This document shows, piece by piece, positions 25,789-34,860 of a DNA stretch of 64,000 nt (the stretch's first letter is position 1; the number at the start of each line of letters is the position of its first letter). A program made the translations under genes and the position numbers. The notes beneath the pieces are model-generated. The model saw only the letters and a list, made by a program, of their open reading frames with translations. It was not told where the DNA came from and ran no database searches. The stretch is from Streptomyces platensis. GTDB lineage: Bacteria; Actinomycetota; Actinomycetes; Streptomycetales; Streptomycetaceae. The stretch lies in the NCBI RefSeq assembly GCF_008704855.1, contig NZ_CP023691.1:5890001-5954000 (forward strand). Direction: 5' to 3'.

Positions 25789-28700
25789 ATGGTCGATCAG
25801 GCCCATTTTTCCGGTCCCACCGGCTCCAACGAACACATCACCATCAGCTACGCGGGCTTCGCCCGGCCCTGGGCCGCCTGGATCTCCCATCAGCTGGAGC
25901 AGCAGGGCCACGGCACGACCATGCTGCGCTGGGACCCCCAGGTGGACACCGCGCTGGTGGCGGAGCTGTCGGGACTGCTGGAGGCCGAGGGCCGGCTGCT
26001 GATGGTGCTGGACGACTGGTATTTCCGGCTGGGCCCCAAGACGCAGGACGAGTGGACGACCGCACTGCGCGAGGTGGTCTCCGCGCACGCTGACCGGTTC
26101 GCCGCGGTGAGCGTGGCCACCCAGAGCCTGCCCGCCACGGCCTCCCTGCTGCGCCCCGCCGACCTGCGTGACCTGGATGCCCACGAGGCCAACCGCCGGG
26201 TACTGCAACGGCTCGGTATCGCGGTGCCGGGCCGGGCCGTGGACGAGGACGCGCCCGGCGCGCCCCGCTTCCCGAACAACCCGCCCGAGGTGTGGAACAT
26301 CCCGCGCCGCAACAACCGCTTCACCGGCCGCGACCATGTCCTCGAAGCGCTGCACGGCAAGCTGGCCGGCTCCGGTGCGGGCGCGGGCCCGCCGCTGGAG
26401 ACCCGGATCGCGCTGTATGGCACCTCCGGCGTCGGCAAGAGCCAGATCGCCGCCGAATACGCCCACCGCTTCGGCAACGACTACGACGTGGTGTGGTGGA
26501 TCAGCGCCACCAACCGCGGCGCCGCCCGCGAACAGCTCGCCGAACTCGCCACCCGGCTCGGCCTGCCCGTGGGCCGGGAGCTGGGCGACCGCATCCGCGC
26601 CGTCCATGAAGCGCTCCGCATCGGCCGCCCCTACCGCCGCTGGCTGCTGATCTTCGACAGCGCCGACGACATGGAGCAGATCGAGGACCTGGTCCCGGAC
26701 GGCCGCGGCCATGTCCTGATCACCACCCTCACCCGCGACTGGTCGGGCTCCGGCAGCGCCCAGGAGATCGAGGTGCCGCCCTTCGAGCGCGTCGAGAGCG
26801 TCGCCTACGCACGGCGGCGCGCCCCACGGCTGACGCCGATGGAGGCCGATCTGCTCTCCGAGGCGGTCCAGGACCTGCCGCTGCTGCTCGCGCAGACCGC
26901 CGCCTGGCTCGACGCCAACCCGATGTCCCCCAAGGAGTACATCGAGCTGATCCGCCGCGGCGAGCCCAGCCTCGTCGGCATCCGGATCTCCTCCGACTAC
27001 CCCATGGCCTTCCAGACGAGCTGGGCCATAACTCTCAACACGCTGCGCGAACGCAGCCCGGCCGCGGTCGAACTCCTCAAGCTGTTCGCGTTCTTCGCCC
27101 CGGACACCATCCCCGTGCCGATGCTCTCCCGGGCCCGCCGCGGTGACCTGCCCGAGCACCTCGCCGACCTGGCCGCCGAACCGATCAGCTGGAACACCGC
27201 GCTGCGCCGGCTGACCGAGTCCACCGCCGTACGCCTCGACTACCAGGTCTCCCAGGACGCCGACCCGGCCGTGGAGACCGCGCTGATGCACCGGCTCTAC
27301 CACCGGTTCCTGCGCAGTGACATGACCGAGGACGAGCGCGATCTGATGTCGGCGTGCGCCTGCCGGGTGCTGGTCACCGCCGACCCGCAGAACCCCGCCG
27401 ACACCCGCTACTGGGAGCGCTACGCCGAACTCATCCCGCATCTGGAACCGGCCGGGGTCCTCGACAGCCCCGAGCCCGCGGTCCAGCAGCTGCTGCTGAA
27501 CTGCGTGGAATACCTGCGGGTCCGCGGCGAGTACCGGATGGGCCTGCGGCTGTGCGAACAGTTCATGTCCCGCTGGCGCACCCGCCTCGCGGCCACCCAG
27601 CGCACCATGCTCGTCCTCACCCACCAGCACGCCAACATGCTGCGCCGGCTCGGCCGCTACCGCGAGGCCGAGGCCGTCGGCAGCGCCGTCGTCGACCAGC
27701 TCGCCGCCGAGCGGGCCCCCTCCGACGCCGATCTGCTGCGGGCCCAGGACGGGCTGGCCGGCACGCTGATCGCGCTGGGCTCCTACGAGCAGGCCTACGA
27801 GCTCTTCGACGCCGTCTGGCGCGCCTACACCGAGCTGCTCGGCCCGGAGGCACCCCGCACCCTCTCCTCGCGGCACAACCTCGGCAGTGTCCTCGCACTG
27901 CTCGGCCGGTACGAGGAAGCGCTGGTCACCCATCGCGAGGTGCTGTCCTTCCGGGAGCGCGAGCTGCGCGCCCGCCACCACCTCACGCTCAACGCGGGCA
28001 CCGCCTACGCCCGCACCCTGCGCCTGCTCGGCCGCTACCGCGACGCCACCTCCAGCCAGGAGCTCAACGCCCGGCTGCACCTCCAGGTGATGGGTCCGCA
28101 CACCCCGCAGACTTTGCGCGCCGAGCACAATCTCGCGCTGTGTCTGCGCCGCTCCGGCGAGGTCACCCGGGCCGCCACCCTGCTGGCCGACCTCGTCGAG
28201 CGCTCCCGCCGGGTGCTCGGGCCCCGCCACCCCGAGACGCTGATGGTGCGCGCGGACCACGCCACCTTCCTGCGGGAGCACGGAGATCTCGGGCACGCCC
28301 GCGACCTCGCGGAGGAGGTCGCCGAGCGCTACCGCGCCCTGGCCGGCGAGCGCCATCCGTACACCGTCGGCACCCTGGGGAACGTCGGGCTGGTCCGCGG
28401 GGAGTTCGGGGACCCGGCGGACGCGCTGGACCTCGCCGAACGTGCGCTGAGCGGGATGACCGAGGCCATGGGCCCCGGCCACCCCTGGACGCTGGGCTGT
28501 GCGCTGAACGCCGCCGCGGCCCGCAACCGGGTGGACGACGAGGAGGGCGCGGTGGAGCTGGGCCGCGACACCCTGGAGCGGGCCAAGGCGAGGCTGGGCG
28601 ACACCCATCCGCTGACCCTCTCCGCGAAGACGGCGCTGTCCGAGGACCTGCGGGCGCTCCGCCGCGGCCAGGAGGCGGCGAAGCTCGAACAGGAGGCGAT

Positions 28701-28800
28701 CCAGCAGCTCTCCGAGAACCTGGGCGCCGAGCATCCGCACACCCTGTCCGCCCGGCGCCGCCGCCGCCCGTACTGGGACTTCGAACCGCAGCCCGTCTAG
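25789..28800 (+). CDS. fxsT: FxsT-like TIR/NB-ARC/TPR protein
   Basis: A 1003-residue STAND-type protein. Residues about 12-150 are a TIR-like domain (ITISYAGFARPWAAWISHQLEQQGH, and later LLMVLDDWYF). An NB-ARC NTPase follows, with P-loop GTSGVGKS (211-218), Walker B RWLLIFDSADD, VLITTLTRDWSG and DLPLLLAQTAAWL. From about residue 560 to the end are tandem TPRs, including A-L-x-G-R-Y-x-E-A-L units. This is the layout of the tetratricopeptide protein of FxSxx-COOH systems. The ATG at 25789 follows AGGGAG; a start at 25738 is also open. It resembles plant and bacterial NLR sensors, so the TPRs may sense and the TIR-like part signal or act as effector. Confidence 0.87.
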   Translation: MVDQAHFSGPTGSNEHITISYAGFARPWAAWISHQLEQQGHGTTMLRWDPQVDTALVAELSGLLEAEGRLLMVLDDWYFRLGPKTQDEWTTALREVVSAHADRFAAVSVATQSLPATASLLRPADLRDLDAHEANRRVLQRLGIAVPGRAVDEDAPGAPRFPNNPPEVWNIPRRNNRFTGRDHVLEALHGKLAGSGAGAGPPLETRIALYGTSGVGKSQIAAEYAHRFGNDYDVVWWISATNRGAAREQLAELATRLGLPVGRELGDRIRAVHEALRIGRPYRRWLLIFDSADDMEQIEDLVPDGRGHVLITTLTRDWSGSGSAQEIEVPPFERVESVAYARRRAPRLTPMEADLLSEAVQDLPLLLAQTAAWLDANPMSPKEYIELIRRGEPSLVGIRISSDYPMAFQTSWAITLNTLRERSPAAVELLKLFAFFAPDTIPVPMLSRARRGDLPEHLADLAAEPISWNTALRRLTESTAVRLDYQVSQDADPAVETALMHRLYHRFLRSDMTEDERDLMSACACRVLVTADPQNPADTRYWERYAELIPHLEPAGVLDSPEPAVQQLLLNCVEYLRVRGEYRMGLRLCEQFMSRWRTRLAATQRTMLVLTHQHANMLRRLGRYREAEAVGSAVVDQLAAERAPSDADLLRAQDGLAGTLIALGSYEQAYELFDAVWRAYTELLGPEAPRTLSSRHNLGSVLALLGRYEEALVTHREVLSFRERELRARHHLTLNAGTAYARTLRLLGRYRDATSSQELNARLHLQVMGPHTPQTLRAEHNLALCLRRSGEVTRAATLLADLVERSRRVLGPRHPETLMVRADHATFLREHGDLGHARDLAEEVAERYRALAGERHPYTVGTLGNVGLVRGEFGDPADALDLAERALSGMTEAMGPGHPWTLGCALNAAAARNRVDDEEGAVELGRDTLERAKARLGDTHPLTLSAKTALSEDLRALRRGQEAAKLEQEAIQQLSENLGAEHPHTLSARRRRRPYWDFEPQPV

Positions 28801-28827
28801 ACCTGACCAGGGGTTCGTCCCACGCAT

Positions 28828-28866
28828 GCGGAAGGGCCCGCCCCCACCGGGGACGGGCCCTTCCGC
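28828..28866. terminator. Bidirectional terminator between fxsT-like and kgd genes
   Basis: 18-base arms (28828-28845 and 28849-28866) match at 17 positions around a 3-base loop, exactly between two convergent genes. Confidence 0.88.
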
Positions 28867-28899
28867 TGGTGCCTGCCGGTTCTCCGGCGGCCCGGACGC

Positions 28900-31800
28900 T
28901 TATGCGTCGAAGGCCTCCGCGACCAGCTGTGCCTGCTCAGCCTGGTGACGCTTGGCGGAGCCGACGGCCGGCGACGAGGAGTGCGGCCGCGAGATGCGGC
29001 GCAGGCGCTCGCCGTGCGGGACATCGGCGCCGACGGCCAGGTCGAGGTGGTCGATCAGGTTGAGGCCGAGGAACGGCCAGGCACCCTGGTTCGCCGGTTC
29101 TTCCTGGGTCCACAGGTACTTCTCGGCGTTCGGGAACTTGGAGATCTCCGCCTGGAGCTCCTTGCCGGGAAGCGGGTAGAGCCGCTCGATACGGATGATC
29201 GCGGTGTCGTGCGCGCCGCGCTTCTCCCGCTCGGCCTCCAGGTCGTAGTAGACCTTGCCGGAGCAGAAGATGACCTTGCGGACATCCTCGGGCTTGACCG
29301 TGGAGTCGCCGATGACGGGACGGAAGCCGCCCGTCGTGAACTCATCCGTCCGCGACGCCGCCGCCTTCAGACGCAGCATCGACTTCGGGGTGAAGACGAC
29401 CAGCGGCTTGTGGTGCGGGTTGTGGACCTGCCAGCGCAGCAGGTGGAAGTAGTTCGACGGCAGGGTCGGCATGGCGACCGTCATGTTGTTCTGCGCGCAC
29501 AGCTGGAGGAACCGCTCGATACGGGCCGAGGAGTGGTCCGGGCCCTGGCCCTCGTAGCCGTGCGGCAGCAGCAGGGTGACGCCGGACGTCTGGCCCCACT
29601 TCTGCTCCGCCGAGGAGATGAACTCGTCGACGACCGTCTGGGCGCCGTTGACGAAGTCACCGAACTGCGCCTCCCACATGACCAGCGCCTCCGGACGGGC
29701 CAGGGAGTAGCCGTACTCGAAGCCCATCGCCGCGTACTCGCTGAGCAGCGAGTCGTAGACGTTGAAGCGGGCCTGGTCCTCGGAGAGGTAGAGCAGCGGC
29801 GTGTAGTCGTCGCCGGTCTCCCGGTCGATGAGCACCGCGTGCCGCTGGCCGAAGGTGCCACGGCGGGAGTCCTGGCCGGCGAGCCGGACCGGGGTGCCCT
29901 CCATCAGCAGCGAGCCGATGGCCAGGGTCTCGCCCATGCCCCAGTCGATGGTGTTGTCCTCGACCTGGGCCGCGCGGCGCTGCAGCTGGGGCAGCAGACG
30001 CGGGTGGACGGTGACCCGCTCGGGGATGTTGACCTGCGACTCGGCGATCCGCTTGACGACCTCCTGGGAGATCGCGGTGTCGACGTAGACCGGGAACTCG
30101 GCCTTGGGCTGCGGCACCTCGGGGGCGGCCGGGGCCGTCGTGGCGTCGCGGACCTCGGTGAAGACCTTCTCCAGCTGGCCCTGGAAGTCCTGGAGCGCCT
30201 GCTCGGCCTCTTCCAGCGTGATGTCGCCGCGACCGATGAGGGACTCGGTGTAGAGCTTGCGCACCGAGCGCTTCTTGTCGATCAGGTCGTACATCAGTGG
30301 CTGGGTGAAGGCCGGGTTGTCCGACTCGTTGTGGCCACGGCGGCGGTAGCAGATCAGGTCGATGACGACGTCCTTGTTGAACGCCTGGCGGAACTCGAAG
30401 GCCAGACGGGCAACGCGGACGACGGCCTCGGGGTCGTCGCCGTTCACGTGGAAGATCGGCGCCTCGATCATGCGGGCCACGTCGGTGGCGTACATGGACG
30501 AACGCGACGACTCCGGGGCGGCGGTGAAGCCGACCTGGTTGTTGATGACCACGTGCACCGTGCCGCCGGTGCGGTAGCCGCGCAGCTGGGACATGTTCAG
30601 CGTCTCCGCGACCACGCCCTGGCCGGCGAACGCCGCGTCACCGTGCAGCTGGATCGGCAGGACCGTGAAGTCCGTGCCGCCCTTGTTGATGAGGTCCTGC
30701 TTGGCGCGCGCGATGCCCTCGACGATCGGGTCGACGGCCTCCAGGTGGGAGGGGTTCGCGGCCAGCGAGACCTTGATCTGCTCGCCGTCCAGGCCGGTGA
30801 AGACACCCTCCTGGCCCAGGTGGTACTTCACGTCGCCGGAGCCGTGCATCGACTTCGGGTCGAGGTTGCCCTCGAACTCGCGGAAGATCTGCGCGTACGA
30901 CTTGCCGACGATGTTCGCCAGGACGTTGAGGCGGCCGCGGTGGGCCATGCCGATGACGACCTCGTCGAGGCGCGACTCGGCCGCGGAGTCGATGACCGCG
31001 TCCAGCAGCGGGATGACGGACTCGCCGCCCTCCAGCGAGAAGCGCTTCTGGCCGACGTACTTCGTCTGGAGGAAGGTCTCGAAGGCCTCGGCGGAGTTCA
31101 GCCGGCGCAGGATGCGCAGCTGCTCCTCGCGCTCGGGCGACTTGTGCGAGCGCTCGACCCGGTCCTGGATCCACTTGCGCTGCTTGGGGTCCTGGATGTG
31201 CATGAACTCGATGCCGGTGGTGCGGCAGTACGAGTCACGCAGCACGCCCAGGATGTCGCGCAGCTTCATCATGGACTTGCCGGAGAAGCCGCCGACCGCG
31301 AACTCGCGCTCCAGGTCCCACAAGGTGAGCCCGTGCTCGGTGATGTCGAGGTCGGGGTGCTTGCGCTGGTGGTACTCCAGCGGGTCGGTGTCGGCCATGA
31401 CGTGGCCGCGGACCCGGTAGGAGTGGATCAGCTCGAAGACCCGGGCGGCCTTGGTGACGTCGTCGTCGTGGGAGGCGTCGATGTCCCGCAGCCAGCGGAC
31501 GGGCTCGTACGGAATCCGCAGCGACTTGAAGATGTCGTCGAAGAACTCGTTGTCGCCGAGCAGCAGCTGGCTCATGATGCGCAGGAACTCGCCGGAGGCG
31601 GCGCCCTGGATCACCCGGTGGTCATAGGTGCTGGTCAGCGTCATGACCTTGGCGACACCCAGCTTGTTCAGGGCGTCCTGGGAGGTGCCCTGGAACTCCG
31701 CGGGGTAGTCCATCGCGCCGACGCCCATGATCATGGACTGGCCGGGCATCAGGCGGGGCACGGAGTGCACGGTGCCGATGCCGCCCGGGTTCGTCAGCGA

Positions 31801-32688
31801 CGCGGTGACTCCGGTGAAGTCGTCCATCGTCAGCTTGTTGTCGCGGGCCCGGCGGACGATGTCCTCGTAGGCCTGCCAGAACTCGAAGAAGGTCAGCGTC
31901 TCGGCCTTCTTGATGGCGGCGACGACGAGCTGGCGGTCACCGTTCGGCTTCACCAGGTCGATGGCGAGACCGAGGTTGATGTGCTCGGGCTTGACCAGCG
32001 TCGGCTTGCCGTCCTTCTCCGCGAAGGAGTAGTTCATCGACGGCATGGCCTTGAGGGCCTGCACCATCGCGTACCCGATGAGGTGGGTGAAGGAGACCTT
32101 CCCACCGCGGGCGCGCTTGAGGTGGTTGTTGATCACGATGCGGTTGTCGAAGAGCAGCTTCACCGGGACCGCGCGGACGGACGTGGCCGTCGGCAGCTCC
32201 AGGGAGGCGTTCATGTTCTTCGCAACGGCGGCCGAGGGGCCGCGCAGGGTGATGAACTCGGGACCGGCCGGAGCCGAGCCCTCCTCGGCGGCCGGCTTCG
32301 CGGCGGGCTTGGCCGGAGCCGCCTTCGCGGGCTCGGCCTTCGCCGGAGCGGCCTTCGCCGGTGCCGGAGCGCTCGCGGCGGGCTTCGCCGGGGTGGCCGG
32401 CGCGGCGGAGGCCGACTGCGGCTCGGCTGCGGGCGCGGCCGACTGCGCCGGGGCGGCCGGAGCGGGGGCAGAGCCCTCCGCCGGCTGGCTCGGTGCGGTG
32501 GCACCGCCCGGCTTGTAGTCAGCGAAGAAGTCCCACCAGGCTCGGTCTACCGAGTTCGGGTCCTGGAGGTACTGCTGGTAGATCTCGTCGACGAGCCACT
32601 CATTGGGACCGAACGCAGCAGCAGGGTTCTTACCCTGCCCCTCCTGGTCGGTCGAGATGCTCGAGCTGTTGGGGGACTGTAGCGACAC
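28900..32688 (-). CDS. kgd: Multifunctional 2-oxoglutarate dehydrogenase/decarboxylase (KGD)
   Basis: A 1262-residue fused enzyme of the actinobacterial TCA cycle. The short N-terminal SucA-type segment (NEWLVDEIYQQYLQDPNSVDRAWWDFF) is followed by an Ala/Pro-rich linker. Next come the E2 succinyltransferase core without lipoyl domain (catalytic STYDHRVIQGA) and the ThDP-dependent E1 with GMAHRGRLN, HLGQEGV, GDDPEAV and FEYGYSLARPEALVMWEAQFGDF. It decarboxylates 2-oxoglutarate and passes the succinyl group to CoA with partner E2/E3 subunits. The GTG at 32688 matches the known family N-terminus; the frame stays open upstream but that stretch is not family-like. Confidence 0.95.
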   Translation of the reverse strand: MSLQSPNSSSISTDQEGQGKNPAAAFGPNEWLVDEIYQQYLQDPNSVDRAWWDFFADYKPGGATAPSQPAEGSAPAPAAPAQSAAPAAEPQSASAAPATPAKPAASAPAPAKAAPAKAEPAKAAPAKPAAKPAAEEGSAPAGPEFITLRGPSAAVAKNMNASLELPTATSVRAVPVKLLFDNRIVINNHLKRARGGKVSFTHLIGYAMVQALKAMPSMNYSFAEKDGKPTLVKPEHINLGLAIDLVKPNGDRQLVVAAIKKAETLTFFEFWQAYEDIVRRARDNKLTMDDFTGVTASLTNPGGIGTVHSVPRLMPGQSMIMGVGAMDYPAEFQGTSQDALNKLGVAKVMTLTSTYDHRVIQGAASGEFLRIMSQLLLGDNEFFDDIFKSLRIPYEPVRWLRDIDASHDDDVTKAARVFELIHSYRVRGHVMADTDPLEYHQRKHPDLDITEHGLTLWDLEREFAVGGFSGKSMMKLRDILGVLRDSYCRTTGIEFMHIQDPKQRKWIQDRVERSHKSPEREEQLRILRRLNSAEAFETFLQTKYVGQKRFSLEGGESVIPLLDAVIDSAAESRLDEVVIGMAHRGRLNVLANIVGKSYAQIFREFEGNLDPKSMHGSGDVKYHLGQEGVFTGLDGEQIKVSLAANPSHLEAVDPIVEGIARAKQDLINKGGTDFTVLPIQLHGDAAFAGQGVVAETLNMSQLRGYRTGGTVHVVINNQVGFTAAPESSRSSMYATDVARMIEAPIFHVNGDDPEAVVRVARLAFEFRQAFNKDVVIDLICYRRRGHNESDNPAFTQPLMYDLIDKKRSVRKLYTESLIGRGDITLEEAEQALQDFQGQLEKVFTEVRDATTAPAAPEVPQPKAEFPVYVDTAISQEVVKRIAESQVNIPERVTVHPRLLPQLQRRAAQVEDNTIDWGMGETLAIGSLLMEGTPVRLAGQDSRRGTFGQRHAVLIDRETGDDYTPLLYLSEDQARFNVYDSLLSEYAAMGFEYGYSLARPEALVMWEAQFGDFVNGAQTVVDEFISSAEQKWGQTSGVTLLLPHGYEGQGPDHSSARIERFLQLCAQNNMTVAMPTLPSNYFHLLRWQVHNPHHKPLVVFTPKSMLRLKAAASRTDEFTTGGFRPVIGDSTVKPEDVRKVIFCSGKVYYDLEAEREKRGAHDTAIIRIERLYPLPGKELQAEISKFPNAEKYLWTQEEPANQGAWPFLGLNLIDHLDLAVGADVPHGERLRRISRPHSSSPAVGSAKRHQAEQAQLVAEAFDA

Positions 32689-32925
32689 GGCGGCAACCGC
32701 CCTCTTCCGCTTCCTAAGGTGGTGGACAGCGGGAATAAAGGCTACGCCTGTTGTGACCCTTGGTGCAGGCCGGGAGGGGCACTCGTCGTGTACGTCACAT
32801 TCCCGGCCGGGTTTCGGGGCATGACTTGGCGGGAAACACACGAAGTTTGCCTCTGTGCGGGTAGGAGTGATCACCACCACACCCGCGGGGGAGTGCTTCC
32901 ACCACCGACCCTACGTCAGCGGCCG

Positions 32926-34050
32926 TCAGCTTCGAGCTGACTCCAGCCCCGGAAGAGTGACCCGGATCCGGCAACCGCGGGACGATTCCGCGACGCCGAT
33001 GCGTCCGCCGTGCAGATCCACCGCCCAGCGGGCGATCGCCAGGCCCAGGCCCGTACCGCCGTCGCTGCCGGGGCCGGAGGGGGCCGGGCCGCCGCGGTTG
33101 AACCGCTCGAAGACCCGGTAGCGCTCCGCCTCGGGGATGCCGGGGCCCTCGTCCTGCACCTCCAGCACCAGGCTCTGCGGCCCCTCGCCCCGCCGGGCGT
33201 GCACCGTGACCCGGCCGTGCCGGGGGCTGTGCTTGATCGCGTTGTCGATGAGATTGGCCACGACCTGGTGCAGCCGCTCGGCGTCCGCGTGCGCGGTCAG
33301 CTCCGGCGGCGAGACATCCAGGTGCAGATGGACGTCCGTACGGGTGTGGGTGCCGGAGCCGGCCACTCCGGCGAGGGTGGCGGCGCCCCGGCTCATGTTG
33401 GCTTCCTTGAGCACCCCGGACAGATAGGGCCAGACCTCGAAGCGGCGGGAGTGCAGCGGCACCACCCCGTTGTCCAGCCGGGACAGGTCCAGCAGGTGCT
33501 CGACCAGCCGGCCCAGCCGCTCGGTCTGCTTCAGCGCCGTACGCATCGTCTCCGGGTCCGGCTCGCAGACGCCGTCGACGACGTTCTCCAGGACGGCCCG
33601 GAGCGCGGCGATGGGGGTGCGCAGCTCGTGCGAGACATTGGCGACCAGCTCCTTGCGGTGGGTGTCCACCGCTTCCAGGTCGGCCGCCATCCGGTTGAAG
33701 GCGTTCGCCAGGTCGCCGAACTCGTCGCGGCGCTCCGAGCGGACCCGGCGGCTGTAGTTACCGTGCGCCATCGACCGGGTGACATCCGTCATCTCGTCGA
33801 GCGGCGCGGTCAGGCTGTTGGCCACGAACTGGGTGATCAGCAGCGAGGCGATGATCGAGAAGATCGTGATCACCCGCAGCTCGGTCGCCGAGTGCATCGC
33901 GACGAACACCAGCAGGGTCGTGATGATCACCGAGACGCTGACCAGCGCCCCGAGGGCAGCCTTGACGGAGCGGTACGGGTCCAGCGGGCGCAGGCCCTCC
34001 CAGATCCGCTGCCACAGCTCGGCCAGGCGAGTGCGTGGCGACCGCGTCAT
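32926..34050 (-). CDS. HAMP-containing sensor histidine kinase
   Basis: A 374-residue membrane kinase. Two hydrophobic segments (about residues 30-50 and 58-77) flank a very short extracytoplasmic loop, so it may sense the membrane itself. A HAMP domain (NSLTAPLDEMTDVTRSMAHGNYSRRV) follows, then the HisKA motif ELVANVSHELRTPIAAL and HATPase motifs NLIDNAIKHSP, DEGPGIP and GTGLGLAIARWAVDLHGG. The start overlaps the response regulator stop by four bases (ATGA). It is transcribed toward kgd, 237 bases away. The signal is unknown. Confidence 0.93.
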   Translation of the reverse strand: MTRSPRTRLAELWQRIWEGLRPLDPYRSVKAALGALVSVSVIITTLLVFVAMHSATELRVITIFSIIASLLITQFVANSLTAPLDEMTDVTRSMAHGNYSRRVRSERRDEFGDLANAFNRMAADLEAVDTHRKELVANVSHELRTPIAALRAVLENVVDGVCEPDPETMRTALKQTERLGRLVEHLLDLSRLDNGVVPLHSRRFEVWPYLSGVLKEANMSRGAATLAGVAGSGTHTRTDVHLHLDVSPPELTAHADAERLHQVVANLIDNAIKHSPRHGRVTVHARRGEGPQSLVLEVQDEGPGIPEAERYRVFERFNRGGPAPSGPGSDGGTGLGLAIARWAVDLHGGRIGVAESSRGCRIRVTLPGLESARS

Positions 34051-34787
34051 GCGGCCGGGGTCTCCAGGGCGTAGCCGACGCCGTGGACGGTACGGATCCG
34101 CTCGGCGCCGATCTTCCGGCGCAGTGCCTTGATGTGGCTGTCGACCGTCCGGGTCCCGGAGGCGTCGGCCCAGTCCCACACCTCGGCCAGCAGCTGCTCA
34201 CGGGAGAGCACCGCACGCGGGGTGTTCGCCAGGCACACCAACAGATCGAACTCGGTGGGCGTCAGATGGACGTCCGCACCGCGCACCCGCACCCGGCGCT
34301 GGGCGTGGTCGATCTCCAGCTCGCCCAGGCGCAGGATGCCGCTGCGCGGGGTGTGCGCGGCCAGTGCGGCGCGCTCGACCCGGCGCAGCAGGACATGCAC
34401 CCGCGCCGCCAGCTCACGCATCGAGAACGGCTTGGTCATGTAGTCGTCGGCGCCGACGCCGAGGCCCACCAGCATGTCGGTCTCGTCGTCCCGGGCGGTG
34501 AGCATCATCACCGGCACCGGACGCTGGGCCTGGACCCGGCGGCACACCTCCAGGCCGTCGAAGCCCGGCAGCATCACATCGAGGACCAGCAGATCGGGCT
34601 GCCAGGCCTCGGCGGTGTCCACGGCGGCCGGGCCGTCGGTGGCCGTCTGCACCTGGAAGCCCTCGGCGCGCAGCCGGGCCGCGATGGCCTCGACGATCGT
34701 GGGGTCGTCCTCCACGACCAGCACCCGGCGCTGCGCACCCGGCGTGGCCGCGGCGGCGCCGCCCTGCGTTGTCTGAGTCTGGTCCAT
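34047..34787 (-). CDS. OmpR-family response regulator
   Basis: A 246-residue response regulator. The receiver has the acidic pair Glu26-Asp27-Asp28, phospho-acceptor Asp70 in LLVLDVMLPG, and the KPF lysine before RELAARV. The OmpR winged helix ends with TVDSHIKALRRKIGAERIRTVHGVGYAL. The ATG at 34787 follows AGGGGCGGG; an ATG at 34802 is less well placed. It is co-transcribed with the HAMP kinase through a four-base overlap and is its likely partner. The target genes cannot be read here. Confidence 0.93.
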   Translation of the reverse strand: MDQTQTTQGGAAAATPGAQRRVLVVEDDPTIVEAIAARLRAEGFQVQTATDGPAAVDTAEAWQPDLLVLDVMLPGFDGLEVCRRVQAQRPVPVMMLTARDDETDMLVGLGVGADDYMTKPFSMRELAARVHVLLRRVERAALAAHTPRSGILRLGELEIDHAQRRVRVRGADVHLTPTEFDLLVCLANTPRAVLSREQLLAEVWDWADASGTRTVDSHIKALRRKIGAERIRTVHGVGYALETPAA

Positions 34788-34860
34788 CGCCCGCCCCTGC
34801 ATGTCCCTGCGTGGTCGCGTCTTGCTGGGCAGCAGCGTACGGGCATGGTGTGACTGTCGG

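Noticed and set aside
23763..25790. 675-codon leftward open frame opposite the FxsA/FxsB region
   Set aside because: Shadow frame; the + strand has radical SAM and SPASM motifs in order.
28945..32682. Very long open frame on the + strand opposite kgd
   Set aside because: It is an antisense shadow of a GC-rich gene; its product is Val/Leu/Arg/Asp-rich without family motifs, while the opposite strand encodes an unmistakable KGD.
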